The notes under the pieces: generated by a model | Database searches by the model: none | What the model was told of the DNA's origin: nothing | Seen by the model: only the letters and a program-made list of their open reading frames with translations | In this document: positions 43,915 to 53,119 of the stretch, piece after piece | Position numbering within the stretch: the stretch's first letter is position 1 | Layout: each line of letters starts with the position of its first letter | NCBI GenBank assembly: GCA_014377305.1 | Contig: JACMPW010000004.1 | Span: 31,127 to 95,126 of the forward strand | DNA: 64,000 nucleotides | From: Candidatus Altimarinota bacterium | GTDB taxonomy: Bacteria; Patescibacteriota; Gracilibacteria; BD1-5; UBA2023 | Direction: 5' to 3' | Translations under genes and position numbers: made by a program

Positions 43915-46806
43915 ATGAGTAACTTCTCTACGAAGATTGCTTCTACAGTAAGTATAGTAGCTCTCGTCGCTACAGCTATGAGTGCATCACTCGTATCTGC
44001 TGCTTCAGAGTTTCTCCCTTACGCAGAGCTCCTTGCTGATAACTCAGTTATCGGTACACAAACTAACGAGTCAGGGTACCGTCTTGGTGCCAATGTCACT
44101 CGTGCAGAAATGGCTAAGGTCACTGCAAATCTCGGCGGATATACCCCTACATCATGTATGGGCACTACTTACGGTGACGTAGGTGCTATCCTCGGTGATC
44201 TCTGTGGTGCTATCGAGGCTCTTGCTGAGGCTGGAGTAGTTTCTACTGCCAATGCCAACTTCCGTCCATCTGCTCCTGTCACTCGTGCTGAGGCTACTAA
44301 GATGCTCATCGGAGCAGTTGGTGAGGCTGGTAGCTCGACTGATGCTGGATATACAGACATCGCTAACCTGGGTGATCTCGCTATGTATATCAATCGTGCA
44401 AACGAGATGGGATGTGCAGCTGACGCTACATTCTTCCGCCCAAACTCTACTGCTACTCGTGGTGAGTCATTCAAACTCGCAGCATGTATTGCTGGTCTTA
44501 AGACAGTGGTAATTGTTCCTCCAACAGGTACTGGTACTACAGGTACTGGTGTCGTAGTTGCTGGAGCTCTTACTGTCGCTCTCGACGGTGTTGCTACTGC
44601 ACAATACGTACCTAAGAATGGATCATCAATCAAGGTAGGAGCTGTCAAGCTCACTGCTGGTACATCTGATGTTACTGTTCAGTCTATGGTCGTATCTCGA
44701 TCAGGACTCGGAAATGCTAACGACATCACCTCCTCAAACGGTGTTCGTGCAGCTCAGAACGGTGTTGTAATATCTAGCACTGCTGATTACTACAATCCTA
44801 CTTCTCAGAAGGCTACTGTCTACTTCTCTCCTGCCCTCGTGGTCAAGGCTGGGACATCTGCATCTGTAGATGTCCTCGTCAACCTCTCTGGAGCTGAGAA
44901 TAGCCAACACCAGTTCACTCTTGATTCAGTCAACGCTAGCAATACTACTGTTACTGGAGCACCTGTGACTCTTGGTCTTCTCAATACTACTTCTTACGTA
45001 ACTGCTACAACTACCGCTAGTCTCTTGACTGCTGGAGGTACAGTAACTACTGGTAAGGCAAATCAACTCTTTGCTAAGATTGATATCTCTTCTGGTGGAC
45101 GTGAGTCAAAAGTAACTGGATTCACTATTACTCGATCTGGTTCTACAGATTTCGTAAAACGTCTTCAGAATGTTAAGGTATATAAGAATGGTGTTGCAGT
45201 TGGTACAGTCACCATGACTGCTGAAAAGCTTTCTGTAAGTGGTCTTGCTGATTTCCTCGCTTCTGGAAATACTCAGACATACGAAATCCGTGGTGATATC
45301 CTCGTTGATGCAAATAGTACTGTACTCGGTCTCAAGATCGATGCTACTACTGATGTCAATGTAGTCGAGGTTGCTACTGGATACGCTACTCAGGTAACTC
45401 TTGGTACATCTGCCATCGCTGTTACATTTGGTGCAGTTGAGTTTACATTTGCCAAGACTAGTACTGGTAATGTGACTATCGCTCCAGGTACAAACAATGT
45501 TAAGCTCTTCGCTGGTAAACTTCAGTCTTCGACTCCAGTTTCTGTACGAAAGATTACTATAACTCCTGCTTATACTGGTACTGGTATTACAGCATTTGTA
45601 AACGATCAACTCTCAGTTAAACTCAACGGTTCTGAGATCGCTACTCTTACATCTCTTGTTGGAGCTCAGGCTCTCCCTGTTTCATTCGTAGTTGATGCTG
45701 CAAACCCTGCAGTCCTCACTATTGAGGGTTCTACAAAGAACAATGTTAACATTGCTCCTTCTTCAACTCAATTCACTGTTGCCCTCACTGAGGTTCGAGA
45801 TTCTTCTAACAATGCTATCACTAGTCTTGGAGCTGGATCATCACTCACTGGTGACAAGACAACTGTGAATACAGCAACTGTAGAAATCAAGACAGCAACT
45901 GTTGCTGCTCCTTCTACGGTTCGTCTCTATTCTTCTGCTGAGCAAGAGATCGGACGATTCGCAGTGACTGCTCGTAATGAGATCGCTCGAGTTCAGTCAG
46001 TTACTCTTACAGCAACTACTGGTTCTGTAATTGGTTCTTCTATCCAGGGTATTGCTAACTCTACATCAAGCGTCAAGCTCGTAGATGTTGCTACTATGAC
46101 TGAGATCTCTGCTACTGTCACTATTGCTGGAAATGTTATCACATTCTCTAGTATGAACGATACTATTGCTAAGGATATAACTAAGAACTACAAGGTTATG
46201 CTCGGAGTGTCATCAGTTGATGCATTCTACGGTATGACTGTAACTCTTGGTACAGTTACTGCTGGAGCATTTACTATCGTACGTGACTCTAACTCTAACG
46301 CTATTACTCCAACTGGAACGGCTACTACTAAGACATATACTGTCGGTACTGTTGCTCCTACGGTTACTGTAACTGCTGTTAATGAGAGTACATTCAAGGT
46401 TCGTGTCACTAATCCTGATACAAACACAGGTATTACTGTTTCTTCTGCTAAGTTTGACTTTAAGTCGGCTCTTCCAGGAAATACATCATACTCTGCAAGT
46501 GGATGTCTTCGTGACCTCGGAAACACTAACTCTTGTGGTGGTTCTGGTACTTCTACCTCTACTTCTGCTATTCCTGCTCTTGCTCAGACTCTCTATATGA
46601 CTGGTCTTACGACTAACATGACAGCTGATAAGAACGGTGGATATGTTGAGTTCGAGATCTATGTGACTTCAGCTAACCTCCTTCCTACAGGTGGACAGCT
46701 CCAGGTTGCTCTCACTCAGCTTAACTACGGTGTAGGTGTTGCCCTCACTGCTGACCTTGAAACATACGTCGGTACTGCAGGTGCTAGTGCTACATACACT
46801 AAATAA
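43915..46806 (+). CDS. S-layer / surface protein with N-terminal SLH domains
   Basis: 963 aa. A signal peptide (residues 1-29, ends SASLVSA-ASEF) is followed by three SLH-like repeats: YRLGANVTRAEMAKVTANLG, NFRPSAPVTRAEATKMLIG and FFRPNSTATRGESFKLAACI. A PPTGTGTTGTG linker and a long threonine-, valine- and alanine-rich beta-sandwich-like region to the C-terminus follow. SLH domains anchor surface layers to cell-wall polymers. It uses no UGA in 963 codons although glycine is abundant, and codon choice is highly uniform, as expected of a very highly expressed gene. Confidence 0.92.
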   Translation: MSNFSTKIASTVSIVALVATAMSASLVSAASEFLPYAELLADNSVIGTQTNESGYRLGANVTRAEMAKVTANLGGYTPTSCMGTTYGDVGAILGDLCGAIEALAEAGVVSTANANFRPSAPVTRAEATKMLIGAVGEAGSSTDAGYTDIANLGDLAMYINRANEMGCAADATFFRPNSTATRGESFKLAACIAGLKTVVIVPPTGTGTTGTGVVVAGALTVALDGVATAQYVPKNGSSIKVGAVKLTAGTSDVTVQSMVVSRSGLGNANDITSSNGVRAAQNGVVISSTADYYNPTSQKATVYFSPALVVKAGTSASVDVLVNLSGAENSQHQFTLDSVNASNTTVTGAPVTLGLLNTTSYVTATTTASLLTAGGTVTTGKANQLFAKIDISSGGRESKVTGFTITRSGSTDFVKRLQNVKVYKNGVAVGTVTMTAEKLSVSGLADFLASGNTQTYEIRGDILVDANSTVLGLKIDATTDVNVVEVATGYATQVTLGTSAIAVTFGAVEFTFAKTSTGNVTIAPGTNNVKLFAGKLQSSTPVSVRKITITPAYTGTGITAFVNDQLSVKLNGSEIATLTSLVGAQALPVSFVVDAANPAVLTIEGSTKNNVNIAPSSTQFTVALTEVRDSSNNAITSLGAGSSLTGDKTTVNTATVEIKTATVAAPSTVRLYSSAEQEIGRFAVTARNEIARVQSVTLTATTGSVIGSSIQGIANSTSSVKLVDVATMTEISATVTIAGNVITFSSMNDTIAKDITKNYKVMLGVSSVDAFYGMTVTLGTVTAGAFTIVRDSNSNAITPTGTATTKTYTVGTVAPTVTVTAVNESTFKVRVTNPDTNTGITVSSAKFDFKSALPGNTSYSASGCLRDLGNTNSCGGSGTSTSTSAIPALAQTLYMTGLTTNMTADKNGGYVEFEIYVTSANLLPTGGQLQVALTQLNYGVGVALTADLETYVGTAGASATYTK

Positions 46807-46846
46807 TCCATTCTTCTTCGGAAGATAGATTATCCCCGCTCCATTG

Positions 46847-46875
46847 ATCCCTCCGTTTATTCGGGGGGATTTTTG
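46847..46875 (+). terminator. S-layer gene terminator
   Basis: ATCCCTCCG-TTTATT-CGGGGGGAT followed by TTTTT; a strong GC-rich stem. Confidence 0.9.
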
Positions 46876-46878
46876 ATA

Positions 46879-46906
46879 TTGATTTTTTGTACTTTTTCTC
46901 TATACT
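46879..46906 (+). promoter_or_regulatory. sufCB promoter
   Basis: TTGATT (46879-46884), spacer 16, TATACT (46901-46906). The sufC ATG is only six bases past the -10 box, so the transcript should be leaderless. Confidence 0.65.
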
Positions 46907-46912
46907 GCCCTC

Positions 46913-47647
46913 ATGCTCACACTCAGACAAGTATCCGTATCCATACATGACAAGCAGATCGTTCACGACTTCAGCTATGCATTTGCCTCAGGTGAGACGA
47001 TAGCGATCCTCGGTCACAACGGCTCTGGCAAGTCATCTCTCGCACTCTCGATCATGGGACATCCGAGGTATGATATGGTAGGGAGTATCCTCCTCGATGG
47101 GAGTGATATATCAGTAGCGTCTCCTACAGATCGTCATATTGCAGGATTGTTCCTCTCACTACAAAATATCCCAGAGATCCCAGGTATACGGGTCTCTGAG
47201 TATCTCCGTACTATCTACAATACTCACTTTGCTCGAAAACACGTAGCAGATACCAAGTCGCCATCTCCGTTCGTATTTCGTCGTATGGTCGAGAAGATGC
47301 TCCCTGGTCTCGGACTCGATCCATCGATCCTCGATCGTGATCTCTTCGTCGGATTCTCTGGAGGTGAGAAACGTAGGATCGAACTCCTCCAGATAGCACT
47401 CCTGGAGCCATCTGTCATCATCCTCGATGAGATCGACTCTGGTCTCGATATCGACGCTATCGACATACTTCGCCAACAGATCGACACATGGCGAACAACA
47501 GGCAAGACGATCATACTCATCACTCACAACTTTCACCTCCTCGACAGTATCGACGTCGATCGTATCATCGTGATGAGAGATGGACACATAGAGAGACACG
47601 GAGATCGTTCACTCGTGGCAACTATCAGGACAGAGGGATTCAAATAA
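46913..47647 (+). CDS. sufC: FeS cluster assembly ATPase SufC
   Basis: 244 aa, typical length, no UGA. An ABC-type ATPase that powers the SufB scaffold. Walker A is [14 protein letters not shown] (residues about 33-46), the Q-loop lies at FLSLQNIPEIPG (the SufC-typical QxPxxIPG element), the signature is VGFSGGEKRRIELLQIALLE, and Walker B is VIILDEIDSGLDIDA. The D-loop with DSGLD is characteristic of SufC and not of importers. It is followed at 24 bases by sufB. Confidence 0.95.
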   Translation: MLTLRQVSVSIHDKQIVHDFSYAFASGETIAILGHNGSGKSSLALSIMGHPRYDMVGSILLDGSDISVASPTDRHIAGLFLSLQNIPEIPGIRVSEYLRTIYNTHFARKHVADTKSPSPFVFRRMVEKMLPGLGLDPSILDRDLFVGFSGGEKRRIELLQIALLEPSVIILDEIDSGLDIDAIDILRQQIDTWRTTGKTIILITHNFHLLDSIDVDRIIVMRDGHIERHGDRSLVATIRTEGFK

Positions 47648-47671
47648 AATAGAGACTAGAAATCAAAAATT

Positions 47672-49069
47672 ATGACAACACAACCATTTGGCGATATATC
47701 TCGTGAGACACTCGATCGGAGTGATACAGTGGCCTACTCCAATATACTGGAGGCTGGGATATCTGAGCGGGTGGTCAGACAGATCTGGGAGTCTAACGAT
47801 GAGCCAGAGTGGATGCTTGATGTCAGGCTCAAGTCACTCAAGTTATTCCAAGAGATGAAGACACCGACTTGGTGACCATCATTGGCGAATTTGGATCTGG
47901 ATTCGATCTATTATTTTGGCAAGCCTGAGGGCTCTGGAGACAATAAGTCTTGGGACGATGTGCCTGATGCGATCAAGTCTACATTTGACCGACTCGGTAT
48001 CCCTGAGGCAGAGCGTGCGATGCTCGCAGGAGTCGGAGCTCAGTACGATAGTGAGGTAGTATATCACAGTCTGCGTCAAGAGCTCCAGGATCAGTGAGTG
48101 ATATTCGAGGATATGTCTGTCGCTATCCGTATACACGAGGATATCGTGAGATCCCATTTCATGCGAGCGGTACCACCATCAGATCACAGATTTGCAGCTC
48201 TCCATGGAGCGGTATGGTCGGGAGGGACATTTCTCTATATACCTGCTGGAGTCCAGATCGACGCACCACTGCAGGCGTATTTCCGGATGAATATGCAGTC
48301 AGGATGACAGTTCGAGCATACGCTGATCGTACTCGAGGAGGGTGCATCCGCACACTATATCGAGGGGTGTAGTGCTCCGAAGTATGGAACTGCATCGCTC
48401 CATGCAGGTTGTGTTGAGATATATGTCGGCGAATGAGCTCGGATGCGGTACTCATCAGTCGAGAACTGGTCGGTCGATACCTACAACCTCAATACCAAGA
48501 GAGCTATAGTCGAGAAGTGAGGATCTATCGAGTGGGTCGGTGGCAATCTCGGGTCAGGTGTGACGATGCTCTATCCATGCTCTATCCTCAAGGGTGATGA
48601 TTCTCGGGCAATGCATTTTGGTATTGCATTTGCCAATGAGGGGCAAGAGACCGATACAGGAGCCAAGGTCATCCATATCGGGCAAAACACGGCGAGTGAG
48701 ATCGTGTCGAAGTCACTGTCGAAGAATGGCGGTATATCGACATATCGCGGACTCGTCGATATCAAAAAATCAGCTAAAAATGCCACCTCAAAGATCGACT
48801 GCGATGGACTCATCCTCGACTCTCGATCAATCTCTAATACCATCCCCGATATCCGTATCGCGACCGATGATGCGGTTGTCGCCCATGAGGCGAGTGTCGG
48901 CAAGATCAATGAGGATACACTATTCTACCTGATGTCTCGTGGTATAGTAGAGACAGAGGCCAAGACGATGATCGTCAGAGGATTTGTATCACCACTTCTC
49001 AAAGAACTCCCACTCGAGTATGCAGCGGAGATGAATGTGCTCATAGGTATGGAGATGGAATGAATGTAA
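47672..49069 (+). CDS. sufB: FeS cluster assembly scaffold SufB
   Basis: 465 aa. SufB is the scaffold on which Fe-S clusters are built. Typical tracts: [60 protein letters not shown] and the core ending [23 protein letters not shown] glycines at several conserved places ([35 protein letters not shown]). No SufD, SufS or SufU gene is adjacent; SufB may pair with itself. Confidence 0.95.
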
Positions 49070-49078
49070 TTTTTGCCT

Positions 49079-49603
49079 ATGCCAAATGAAAACCCATGAG
49101 CCTATAGTGAAGCTCGCGATCGCATCCGTGAGAAAAAAGAACGAGAAATGATAGTACGAGAAGCAAAAACTGAGGAATTCGAGAAAATAAAAGAGAAGAT
49201 GCGAAAGAAAAAATGACTCGATGTCCATGGACTGCGTCAAAAGATCGAGACAGGACAATCACTCGATAGTCTCAAATCAGATATCAGGGCGGCTCTCAGC
49301 GAGGGGGTGATCTCGCGAGATACCTATGATAGTGTGATTGCCTCTCTGGATAGACAGCCTATGGAAGAGACAGGTACAATCGATCTCGATCAACTCCCAT
49401 TTTCTCAAAATAGGTTCGCTAAATATCTCGAAAATCAACCCCTCGGTGAGAATATAGGAGTGGATATGGCTGGATTCCTCTATGGACTCATCGTTCAGGG
49501 GAGTGCTATACTTATCATCATCGTCTGGAAGATACTCACAGATATCTTATTTCTCCCTCGGGATATCTATAGAGAAATCAAGGCTCTCAATTCTCAGGTC
49601 TAA
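49079..49603 (+). CDS. Hypothetical membrane-associated protein, 174 aa
   Basis: 174 aa with two UGA glycines early on. A strongly charged N-terminal coiled coil (YSEARDRIREKKEREMIVRE) is followed by a polar middle with ISRDTYDSVIASLDRQPMEE. A hydrophobic helix lies near residues 136-158 (MAGFLYGLIVQGSAILIIIV). No family recognised. It sits between sufB and rsmE with 9 and 17 base gaps, in the same transcript. Confidence 0.6.
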
Positions 49604-49620
49604 ATTATCAGCTCTATCTT

Positions 49621-50325
49621 ATGCAACGATTTTTCATCACATTCCCGTTGTCGATCGACATGACGATCACTGACACTGGTATACTACATCAGCTCACGAG
49701 GGTGCTCAGAGTAGCCCCATGAGAGCGTATAGTGCTCTTCTCGGGTGATGGGACAGAGATAGAGTACGAGATCACCACTATCGACAAAAAATCAATCTGA
49801 CTCCGATGAGTGGCGAGTCGAGTACCAAATACAGAACCACGCAAACGAGTCACACTCTATCAGGCCCTTCCGAACAAATATGAGAAAATCGAATATATCA
49901 TCCAAAAGTGAGTAGAGATCGGGATTGCGAGATTTGTATTCTTCCGCTCAGATCGATCACAGAAGTTGCTACTCTCTCCGAGCAAGATTGACAGATTCAT
50001 TACTATTGCTCGTGAGGCACTCGAGCAATGTGGGGGTGTTGTGATGCCTGAGATAGCTTGTATCGATAGATTTCCTGATACTGTGGTAGATGTCACCACA
50101 CAAACCACACATATAGTGCTCGATACCATCTGAGAGAGTATACGGATATCGCAGTATGATAATCTCCAGGATATATCTCTCTGGGTCGGCCCTGAGGGTG
50201 GATGGTCAGATACCGAGAGGATGAAAATGTCTGATAATGGTTCTATATTTGCTCGTTTTGGTGAGAGAGTCCTCAGGACAGAAACAGCCGGTATTGTCAT
50301 CGGTTTCAGCTTCCTGAACGCATAG
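49621..50325 (+). CDS. rsmE: 16S rRNA m3U1498 methyltransferase RsmE
   Basis: 234 aa. RsmE is a SPOUT enzyme that methylates U1498 of 16S rRNA. The N-terminal PUA-like part has HQLTRVLRVAPGERIVLFSG; the SPOUT part has ARFVFFRSDRSQKLL, REALEQCGGVVMPEI, SLWVGPEGGWSDTERMK and the final knot GERVLRTETAGIVIGFSFLN. The QS/EQC and WVGPEGG motifs are decisive. UGA glycines lie in several loops. It ends in TAG, with a terminator 50 bases later. Confidence 0.94.
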
Positions 50326-50374
50326 ATGAGGTATTAATAGGTCATATAGATAATACCATACAGCAAATATCACC

Positions 50375-50401
50375 AACACCACTATATATAGTGGTGTTTT
50401 T
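50375..50401 (+). terminator. suf-rsmE terminator
   Basis: AACACCACTA-TATA-TAGTGGTGTTTTT hairpin with a T-run, closing the sufC-sufB-rsmE transcript. Confidence 0.85.
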
Positions 50402-50639
50402 ATATTTTTGGTGCTGGTATGATACAAGTGATATAATTTGGTCACAGGATATACAGAATATGTAGATCCAGATGCGGATACGATGTGCACAATAGATGTA
50501 CAAAGATACAATATGTATACAGAAATGGTTCTATAAATGTACGATTATATAACAATAAGAAAAACAGTATAGGCAAAAGGAAAACAGGGGAATATTTATA
50601 TATAAAGAATTATTTTATCAGATAAGCAATATATATATT
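50402..50639. other. Non-coding stretch before the structured RNA
   Basis: No frame worth calling. A possible promoter is TATAAT at about 50428-50434 with a poor -35 (TTGGTG); the rest is AT-rich with short repeats of ATATA. It may include the start of the RNA described next. Confidence 0.35.
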
Positions 50640-51105
50640 CTCGCAACTTTTCAACGAAACTGATATACTGCTTATGTCTTCTCGAAAGGGAATGAACCTT
50701 AAAAAAATCCTGGCTTCCCGATCATAGGAGTTCTCACTCAGAGAATCCTCCTGTTTGCAAATCCAAAAATACAGTTTTCCAAAACTATACTAATACAAAA
50801 AGAACAAATAGTACCGGTATATATACAAAAACAAAAACACGGATGAGGACCAATACTATCTTCCTGAATACTTCAGTGAGAGAGTATTGGTCCCCTCCAA
50901 AATAACAAGACTGGGTGTCTTGTCTAATCAAACCACCACAAGGGCAGCTAAGGTCATCTACTCCGGTAGGTGCGAGTGTGAGAACTCACCAACTACATGA
51001 ATCATGTTGTTGCTCTCATATGAGTGTGCCCTAGCTGCCCTCGAGATGCCACATGATCATCTCCCCATTTAGATCTCCGTTCTACCAAGAATCGGAGATC
51101 TTTTA
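50640..51105 (+). ncRNA. Candidate large structured RNA, family unknown
   Basis: A gene-free stretch containing successive stable stems. (1) GGAGTTCTC/GAGAATCCTCC at 50727-50752. (2) GGACCAATACT/AGTATTGGTCC at 50847-50893 with an inner CTGAA/TTCAG. (3) ACAAGAC-TGGGT-GTCTTGT at 50905-50923. (4) GGGCAGCTA/TAGCTGCCC at 50942-51040, enclosing at least four small stems. (5) GAGATG/CATCTC at 51043-51063. (6) A terminator stem at 51071-51102. Linkers are A-rich. I find no hallmark of RNase P RNA, tmRNA, SRP RNA or 6S RNA. The 5' end is uncertain. Confidence 0.6.
51071..51105 (+). terminator. Terminator of the structured RNA
   Basis: AGATCTCCG/CGGAGATCT nine-pair stem followed by TTTTAATT on the plus strand. 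It overlaps the end of convergent rlmH. Confidence 0.75.
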
Positions 51106-51561
51106 ATTGTGATGATATCCGCTTCATTTGATGATCTCGAGGCCCCTGTATATCTGCTCTATGAGCACGAGATAGGCGAGTCCATGTGGCATGACGAGAC
51201 CCGAGAGCTGAAGGAGCCGTATTGGGCCCGTAGCTCTCAATATATCGATATCCACACCATAGCTCCCTCCGATGATGAATATGAGGTTCTCACTCTCATT
51301 TCTCCCCTTTCTGAGTATCTCTGCGAAGGCAATAGTGTCCATCGTCTCACCTCGCTCATCACAGAGGATGACGGTTCATTTGAGTTTTGTGATTTTCTCG
51401 ATCAACTTCTTTGTTTCTTCTCGTTTGATATAGGCGATTTCTGTATGTTTTATAGGTCGGATGGTATGGATTTCTATATTTTTTGCCATACGCTTCACAT
51501 ACTCACTAACCGCTTCAGAGAAGTGTTTCTCGCCGTCTGAGATGTGGATTATATGAATCAT
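51103..51561 (-). CDS. rlmH: 23S rRNA (pseudouridine1915-N3) methyltransferase RlmH
   Basis: 152 aa, normal length. A small SPOUT dimer that methylates pseudouridine 1915 of 23S rRNA. MIHIIHISDGEKHFSEAVSE opens the protein; VILCDERGETMDTIAFAEIL, LIFIIGGSYGVDIDILRATG and LSGLVMPHGLAYLVLIEQIY carry the GG-hinge and the C-terminal knot. The C-terminus adds GSGYHHN after EIIK through UGA. The promoter abuts the ATG (leaderless layout). Confidence 0.93.
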
Positions 51562-51568
51562 AGATACG

Positions 51569-51596
51569 ATTGTATGAAAAAATTTTGACAAGACAA
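51569..51596 (-). promoter_or_regulatory. rlmH promoter
   Basis: Minus-strand TTGTCT (51591-51596), spacer 16, TACAAT (51569-51574). The ATG at 51561 lies seven bases past the -10 box. The -35 abuts the tRNA-Thr -35 on the other strand. Confidence 0.6.
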
Positions 51597-51612
51597 ACAT
51601 TTTTTATACAAT
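51585..51612 (+). promoter_or_regulatory. tRNA-Thr/Tyr-rpmE promoter
   Basis: Consensus TTGACA (51585-51590), spacer 16, TACAAT (51607-51612), ten bases before tRNA-Thr. Confidence 0.8.
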
Positions 51613-51621
51613 ACCGCACAC

Positions 51622-51697
51622 GCCACCTTAGCTCAGTTGGTAGAGCATCGGTTTTGTAAACCGGCGGTCATCAGTTCAAGTCTGATAGGTGGCTCCA
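51622..51697 (+). tRNA. tRNA-Thr(UGU)
   Basis: Acceptor GCCACCT pairs with AGGTGGC, with TCCA encoded. Anticodon stem TCGGT/ACCGG, loop TTTGTAA, anticodon TGT. 76 nt. Confidence 0.95.
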
Positions 51698-51703
51698 GAT
51701 TCT

Positions 51704-51788
51704 GGGTCGGTTCCAGAGTGGTCAAATGGGGAGGACTGTAAATCCTTTGGCTTCGCCTTCGTAGGTTCGATCCCTACCCGGCCCACCA
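51704..51788 (+). tRNA. tRNA-Tyr(GUA)
   Basis: Acceptor GGGTCGG pairs with CCGGCCC, with ACCA encoded. Loop CTGTAAA gives anticodon GTA; a long class II variable arm is present. Six bases after tRNA-Thr. Confidence 0.95.
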
Positions 51789-51890
51789 TTATTGGTTTCG
51801 TATTTTGCCCGAAAAAAATACAAAGAGGCATTCGTACCTTCCGCTCGTAGCGGACGAGCGATCGCAACCAACTCTTAACCATTCATATCT

Positions 51891-52109
51891 ATGAAATCAG
51901 CAATCCATCCAAACTATAAACAAGTTCCAGTAACCTGCTCATGTGGAAACACATACACCGTCGGTAGTGCTACCAAAGAACAAGAGATCCGTGTAGAAAC
52001 CTGCTCAAAGTGTCATCCATTCTACACGGGTAAGAAGACTCTCCTCAAGACAAGTTCTATGGACAAATTCTATGCTCGTGCGAAGAAAACTGAAGTTATC
52101 GCAAAATAA
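51891..52109 (+). CDS. rpmE: Ribosomal protein bL31
   Basis: 72 aa, the normal length, no UGA. It starts [20 protein letters not shown] and carries the zinc-type cysteine set CSCG and [14 protein letters not shown], so it is the zinc-binding form. Downstream of tRNA-Tyr by 102 bases, probably in the same transcript, and closed by a strong terminator. No Shine-Dalgarno precedes the ATG. Confidence 0.96.
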   Translation: MKSAIHPNYKQVPVTCSCGNTYTVGSATKEQEIRVETCSKCHPFYTGKKTLLKTSSMDKFYARAKKTEVIAK

Positions 52110-52116
52110 GTATCAT

Positions 52117-52153
52117 AAAAAAACTCCTCTGAATGATTCAGAGGAGTTTTTTT
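52117..52153. terminator. Terminator shared by rpmE and the convergent gene
   Basis: AAAAAAACTCCTCTGAATG-paired hairpin with TTTTTTT. Its core CCTCTGAATGATTCAGAGG is identical to that at 8131-8149. Confidence 0.9.
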
Positions 52154-53111
52154 ATTTATTTGTACTTTGTGCATTGTTTGCTTTCTGATAGAGTTGTGAA
52201 GAGAGGTTCATATATCCAGACATGGCTTTTCGCAGTCTGATATAGTCGTCATATATGAGTACGAGGAGTATATGTGCCCCATACGTCTGATCCATTTCGA
52301 TAAATGCTCGGATAGCCTTGGGAAGTGTTGTATCAGCTCGGATGATCTCACGCGAGATATCTCCCTGATATCTATTTGATGCATTATTCCACTGAGCTGT
52401 TGTAGTGGCTATCTGAGTTCCATCTCACTGTCAGATTCTTGATTCTATCTTTTGTACCTCTGATATATCCTCTATATTAGACTCAAGGTAGCTGAGATAG
52501 TGGCGATAACCGCAATATTGGTATGTTGCGCTATTTGTTAGCGAGATGATCATCTCTCCCTTTGCTTGAAACTCGCTTGATTTTGGAGGATTACACTTGA
52601 GAGTATTGAGTACTACTTGGAGCTTATTTGCATCTTTTTTGAGTTTTTGTTGTATTTCTGAGTCCTTGGTTTTGAGTTTTGTAGATATGAGCTTCTCGAG
52701 ACCCACGAGGGTATCAATACGTGATCCAACTACAGCACACGAGAACAGCGTATTGAGGCGAGTGCGATACCCGATACGAGCAATTTCTAGTGTCTTGAAT
52801 CCACTATACTCACCTATTCTCACTGGATCGAGATCCCTTTTCAGTCTCATTTTCTCATCTTCTCTGACTGAGAATCATCCAGATCGCCAACGACTGAGTG
52901 TACTATTGACTGCAAGAGTAGTGAACTCACTATAGTCGATTTTTGGAACGAGTGATTTTGCTTCACTCCATGTTCTCTCGGTACTATCACAGTATTTTTC
53001 TGTCTCTGTTGTATACTCTTCGTAGGTCTGCGGTATTGCAAATACCATTGGCTCCATACTGATCATGAGTGAGCTAAAAATAAACAGGAATGTAATGGGA
53101 CGGATGTGCAT
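52152..53111 (-). CDS. Secreted hypothetical protein of the second T4SS-like cluster
   Basis: 319 aa. A signal peptide (residues 1-27, TFLFIFSSLMISMEPMVFA) is followed by a mostly alpha-helical, charged domain with six cysteines (for example EKYCDSTERT, FSCAVVGS, LKCNPPKS, YQYCGYRH). UGA glycines at SGFSVRED and RIGQGDGTQ. The protein ends in lysine and asparagine-rich helices. No motif recognised. It starts 8 bases after the coupling ATPase stop, so a periplasmic or surface component of that machine is a reasonable inference. Confidence 0.65.
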
Positions 53112-53119
53112 AGTATTTT

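Noticed and set aside
45106..45609. Opposite-strand long frame inside the S-layer gene
   Set aside because: A product of the biased codon use of the S-layer gene; no protein-like features.
50640..51105. Identification as RNase P RNA or tmRNA
   Set aside because: I could not find the GAGGAAAGUCC/ACAGAAA-type blocks of RNase P, nor a tRNA-like end with a tag reading frame, on either strand.
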